Shown piece after piece: positions 61,428 through 64,000 of a DNA stretch of 64,000 bases. The notes under the pieces were generated by a model that was given only the letters and a program-made list of their open reading frames with translations, was not told the origin of the DNA and did no database searches. Origin of the DNA: JACMLD01 sp963705285 (GTDB lineage Bacteria > Bacteroidota > Bacteroidia > Chitinophagales > Chitinophagaceae); contig OY970066.1 in NCBI GenBank assembly GCA_963705285.1, positions 5,828,001 through 5,892,000 of the forward strand, in the 5' to 3' direction. Numbering within the stretch: position 1 is the stretch's first letter; each line of letters opens with the position of its first letter. Position numbers and translations under genes: made by a program.

Positions 61428-62408
61428 TTATATCCATTTGTTCGTCCTGTACCAGGCAACTGTTTCGGCCATGCCGCTTTCCAAATCGCGGGTAGGCACA
61501 AAGCCTTCGTTACGTTGTATTTTTTCAATGCTGCAAGACCAGTCGGTGGCGGTCAGTTCTTTTACTTTGTCTTCATTGAGTACGGGTGTTTTGCTGCTTT
61601 TGCGGTACAAGACATCCATGCCCACCGCTACTTTTTTTATCAATCCCAGCGGCAAATGAAACCGCATTGTTTTTTTGCCGGTTGCTTTTTTTGCGGCGTC
61701 GGCAAATGCATATTGATCATATACTTTGCCATCGCTGAGGTTATAAAACTCAGCATTCTGTGCACTGGCCAGGCATTTCACCGTAATGGTGGCCACATCT
61801 TTTACATACACAAAACTCAATTTCTGTTTGCCTTTGCCAATATATACTTCAATACCCCTCATTACAGATTTAATGAGCAGCAATAAATCTTTTTCCCGGG
61901 GGCCGTATACTGCCGTAGGCCGCAATACAATGAAAGGAAGGTTGTTTACCTGGCGCAGGTAATTTTCTGCAAGCAATTTACTTTTACCGTACCAGGTCAG
62001 GGGTTGGGGTTGAATATCTTCTGTTACAGCCTGCCCGTCTGTGGAAGGCCCCAGTGAGGCAAGACTGCTGACAAAAACAAATTTTTTGATGCCGGTTTCC
62101 GCGGCTGCCATTGCAAGGTTTCTGGTTAATTCTGCATTGGCAACATTGTACAAAGCTTCTGTTTTTGCCCTTGTAAGTGCTGCACCGTGTATGATGTATT
62201 CAATGCCATATTGCTGCAGCGTATTCTTGAGGCTGGCGGTGTTGCCCATATCCAGCTCCACCACCGTCACCTTGTTTTTATCGAGGTGACTGGTACTACT
62301 CGATTTTCTTACACCGGCAAAAACTTCATAATCCTGTAAAAGAGCTGCTTCTATCAAATGAAATCCCAGGAATCCGCTTGCCCCGGTAATCAGCAATTTC
62401 TTTTTCAT
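61428..62408 (-). CDS. NAD(P)-dependent epimerase/dehydratase, candidate ketosphinganine reductase (CerR-like)
   Basis: 326 residues of the extended SDR fold: TGASGFLGFHLIEAAL, the FVSSLASLGPS serine region and the active YGKSK. Bacterial ceramide operons encode a reductase of this class (CerR) next to serine palmitoyltransferase and ceramide synthase. The stop and the upstream gene overlap by 4 nt (ATGA), so it is coupled to the acyltransferase-like gene. Confidence 0.75.
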   Translation of the reverse strand: MKKKLLITGASGFLGFHLIEAALLQDYEVFAGVRKSSSTSHLDKNKVTVVELDMGNTASLKNTLQQYGIEYIIHGAALTRAKTEALYNVANAELTRNLAMAAAETGIKKFVFVSSLASLGPSTDGQAVTEDIQPQPLTWYGKSKLLAENYLRQVNNLPFIVLRPTAVYGPREKDLLLLIKSVMRGIEVYIGKGKQKLSFVYVKDVATITVKCLASAQNAEFYNLSDGKVYDQYAFADAAKKATGKKTMRFHLPLGLIKKVAVGMDVLYRKSSKTPVLNEDKVKELTATDWSCSIEKIQRNEGFVPTRDLESGMAETVAWYRTNKWI

Positions 62409-63526
62409 ATATGCTTTTCAAAAATCCTGTATTTCTTGTAGGGCTTGCCGTTAATATCCTGGATGGCTTTGTTCATAAGGTAATTGTCTTCAAGTACCCA
62501 CGATGCTTCTGCGGTGGTGATGCCCTTGCGCTGCACCTGTTTTATGATATCTGCATAAAACACGGTTTCTATGCCCATCTTCCGGTATCCTTCTACCACA
62601 CCCAGTGTAATGATGCGGATTTGCTTGATGCTTTTCCGCTGAAACAATAGTTTGAAGATGCCGGTGGGAAACAGCCTTCCCTTTTTTATTTTTATCAGAA
62701 TTTGGTTAATGTCTGGTATTGCCAGGCTAAAACCAACCATTTTGCCATTATGTTCGGCCACGGTGCAGAAATCTTTATCCATGATCAGCTTCAGATCCTT
62801 GGCCAGGTATTTAAATTCATTTTCTGTCATGGGTACAAAACCCAGGTTCTTATCCCACGCAGAATTGTATATCTGCCTGATCTGATCGGTTTCTTCTTTA
62901 AACCTTTTTAAGTTGATGGGCCGGAAGATGATACCCCGCTTTTCCAGCCGCTCCTTAATCATATCTACTGTTTTCAGCCTTCTTTCATCGCGCTCTGCCA
63001 CCACAAAGTGATAGGCAATGAGATCCATTTTTTTCTGAAAACCCTGCCGCTCCAACAAATCGCGGTAGTAAGGCTCGTTATAGGTCATCATGGCAACCGG
63101 CGGTGTATCAAACCCTTCAATGAGCAGTGCACAGGTTTCGTTGGTAGACAGGTTAACCGGGCCTATCATAGAATGCACACCTTTTTGCTGGAGCCATTTT
63201 TCTGCCGCATTGATCAGCAATGAAGCCGTTTCATCATCATTGACGCAATCAAAAAAACCAAAAAAGCCATCATTGGCTTTGTTGAAAGTATTGTGGTTGT
63301 TGTTTAATATGGCTGCAATTCTGCCGGTAATGTTATTACCATCATAAGCAAGAAAAAGTTGCGCTACAGAATGTTCATGAAAAGGATGCTTGCCAGGTGT
63401 AAGCAGGTCGCGCTGTGCTATAAATAATTCTGGTACGTAGTTTTTATTGTCTTTATACAGTTCGTGCCCAAAGTCGATAAAAGAGGCAAGCATTGACGGC
63501 GAACTTACCGCTTCAATTTTTTTCAT
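62405..63526 (-). CDS. GNAT-like acyltransferase, candidate bacterial ceramide synthase (bCerS-like)
   Basis: 373 residues with two GNAT-like halves and no membrane helix. Segments such as HSVAQLFLAYDGNNITGRIAAI and FCTVAEHNGKMVGFSLAI, then ITLGVVEGYRKMGIETVFY, are like acyl-CoA N-acyltransferases. The position between the serine palmitoyltransferase and the reductase is that expected of the enzyme that acylates sphinganine. The gene overlaps both neighbours by 4 nt. Confidence 0.7.
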   Translation of the reverse strand: MKKIEAVSSPSMLASFIDFGHELYKDNKNYVPELFIAQRDLLTPGKHPFHEHSVAQLFLAYDGNNITGRIAAILNNNHNTFNKANDGFFGFFDCVNDDETASLLINAAEKWLQQKGVHSMIGPVNLSTNETCALLIEGFDTPPVAMMTYNEPYYRDLLERQGFQKKMDLIAYHFVVAERDERRLKTVDMIKERLEKRGIIFRPINLKRFKEETDQIRQIYNSAWDKNLGFVPMTENEFKYLAKDLKLIMDKDFCTVAEHNGKMVGFSLAIPDINQILIKIKKGRLFPTGIFKLLFQRKSIKQIRIITLGVVEGYRKMGIETVFYADIIKQVQRKGITTAEASWVLEDNYLMNKAIQDINGKPYKKYRIFEKHI

Positions 63527-64000
63527 GCATTCTGCTTAATAAGTTCAACACCGGCTATCTGTGCTGCATTTACCAATTTATCTACGGCTTCTTCAATTTG
63601 TGCAAACGTATGGGTAGCCATCAGTGAAAAGCGGATGAGCGACGAATCTGAAGGAACCGCCGGCGAAACCACCGGGTTTACAAAAACACCATCCTGCTCA
63701 AGTTGCTTGGTGAGCATAAACGTTTTCGCATTGTCTCTTATATAAATGGGAAGAATGGGGCTTTCAGTAGCACCCAAATCGAAACCGTTTTCTTCCAACA
63801 GTTTTTTTGCATAACGGGTATTGTTCCACAGGTTGGTCATGTGGTGCGGCTCGTGCTCTATGATGTTCAATGCAGCCAGTGCGCTGGCAGCTGAGGCCGG
63901 CGTGATGCTGGCGCTAAAAATGAGCGCCCTTGCATTGTGTTTAAGATAATCGATAGTAGCGGCATCGCCCGAAATAAACCCACCCAGTGAAGCCAGTGAT
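63523..64000 (-). CDS. spt: Serine palmitoyltransferase-like alpha-oxoamine synthase, C-terminal part
   Basis: The frame is open to the right edge, so about 158 C-terminal residues are visible. It begins SLASLGGFISGD, the residues just after the catalytic lysine of alpha-oxoamine synthases, then HNARALIFSASITPAS, closer to serine palmitoyltransferase than to glycine C-acetyltransferase. The enzyme joins serine with an acyl-CoA to make ketosphinganine, the first step of sphingolipid synthesis. The catalytic lysine lies outside the window. Confidence 0.85.
   Translation of the reverse strand, partial: SLASLGGFISGDAATIDYLKHNARALIFSASITPASAASALAALNIIEHEPHHMTNLWNNTRYAKKLLEENGFDLGATESPILPIYIRDNAKTFMLTKQLEQDGVFVNPVVSPAVPSDSSLIRFSLMATHTFAQIEEAVDKLVNAAQIAGVELIKQNA

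Overview
The window looks like a chromosomal segment of a Bacteroidota bacterium, probably Chitinophagaceae or a close relative (inference). Signs are the fused CcoN-CcoO oxidase, one-haem CcoP, TAnnTTTG-type -7 promoter elements, mostly absent Shine-Dalgarno sites, and sphingolipid/inositol-lipid genes. No plasmid, prophage, insertion sequence or CRISPR array was seen.

Layout. (1) 1-8.3 kb, minus strand: a cbb3 (high O2 affinity) oxidase operon, ccoS-ccoNO-ccoQ-ccoP-ccoG-fixH-TauE/SafE, preceded by the FixI copper ATPase. (2) 8.4-14 kb: a YoaK-like membrane protein, O2-independent HemN, the di-iron Fe-S repair protein RIC, and a PAS histidine kinase next to a response regulator fused to a Crp/Fnr-type DNA-binding protein. 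(3) 14-43 kb: stress and low-energy metabolism genes: DUF2892, OsmC, Zn alcohol dehydrogenase, L,D-transpeptidase, BON protein, two Hsp20 proteins, flavodoxin, two P-type cation ATPases, PfkB-type kinase, PEP synthase, four universal stress proteins, a bacterial release-factor-like protein, two PPOX-fold flavoproteins and an acetyl-CoA hydrolase/transferase. (4) 43-45.5 kb: small unrelated genes, including a second Crp/Fnr regulator. (5) 45.5-50.6 kb: an AT-richer patch of unfamiliar genes (trypsin-like lipoprotein, two membrane coiled-coil proteins, a helical protein, small and broken ORFs) ending at two tRNA genes. (6) 51-54.3 kb: a glycosyltransferase, a 21-copy heptanucleotide repeat in front of an orphan histidine kinase, a patch of palindromic repeats, and tRNA-Leu. 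(7) 54.5-64 kb: a TetR regulator, then a nine-gene minus-strand operon for sphingolipids and inositol lipids, running off the right edge inside a serine palmitoyltransferase-like gene.

Main result. A 12-bp palindrome, TGAY-N4-RTCA (Fnr/Crp-like), occurs as 12 perfect copies in the intergenic spacers between 5.8 and 42.4 kb. Most lie 48-78 nt upstream of a start codon, and several have a TAnnTTTG-like element exactly 23 nt downstream. I saw none in the spacers right of 42.4 kb. The spacing fits class II activation by a Crp/Fnr protein, and a response-regulator/Crp fusion with its kinase sits inside the cluster. I infer that about 37 kb forms one low-oxygen/redox survival regulon, comparable in logic to FixLJ-FixK or DosR but with a different regulator architecture.
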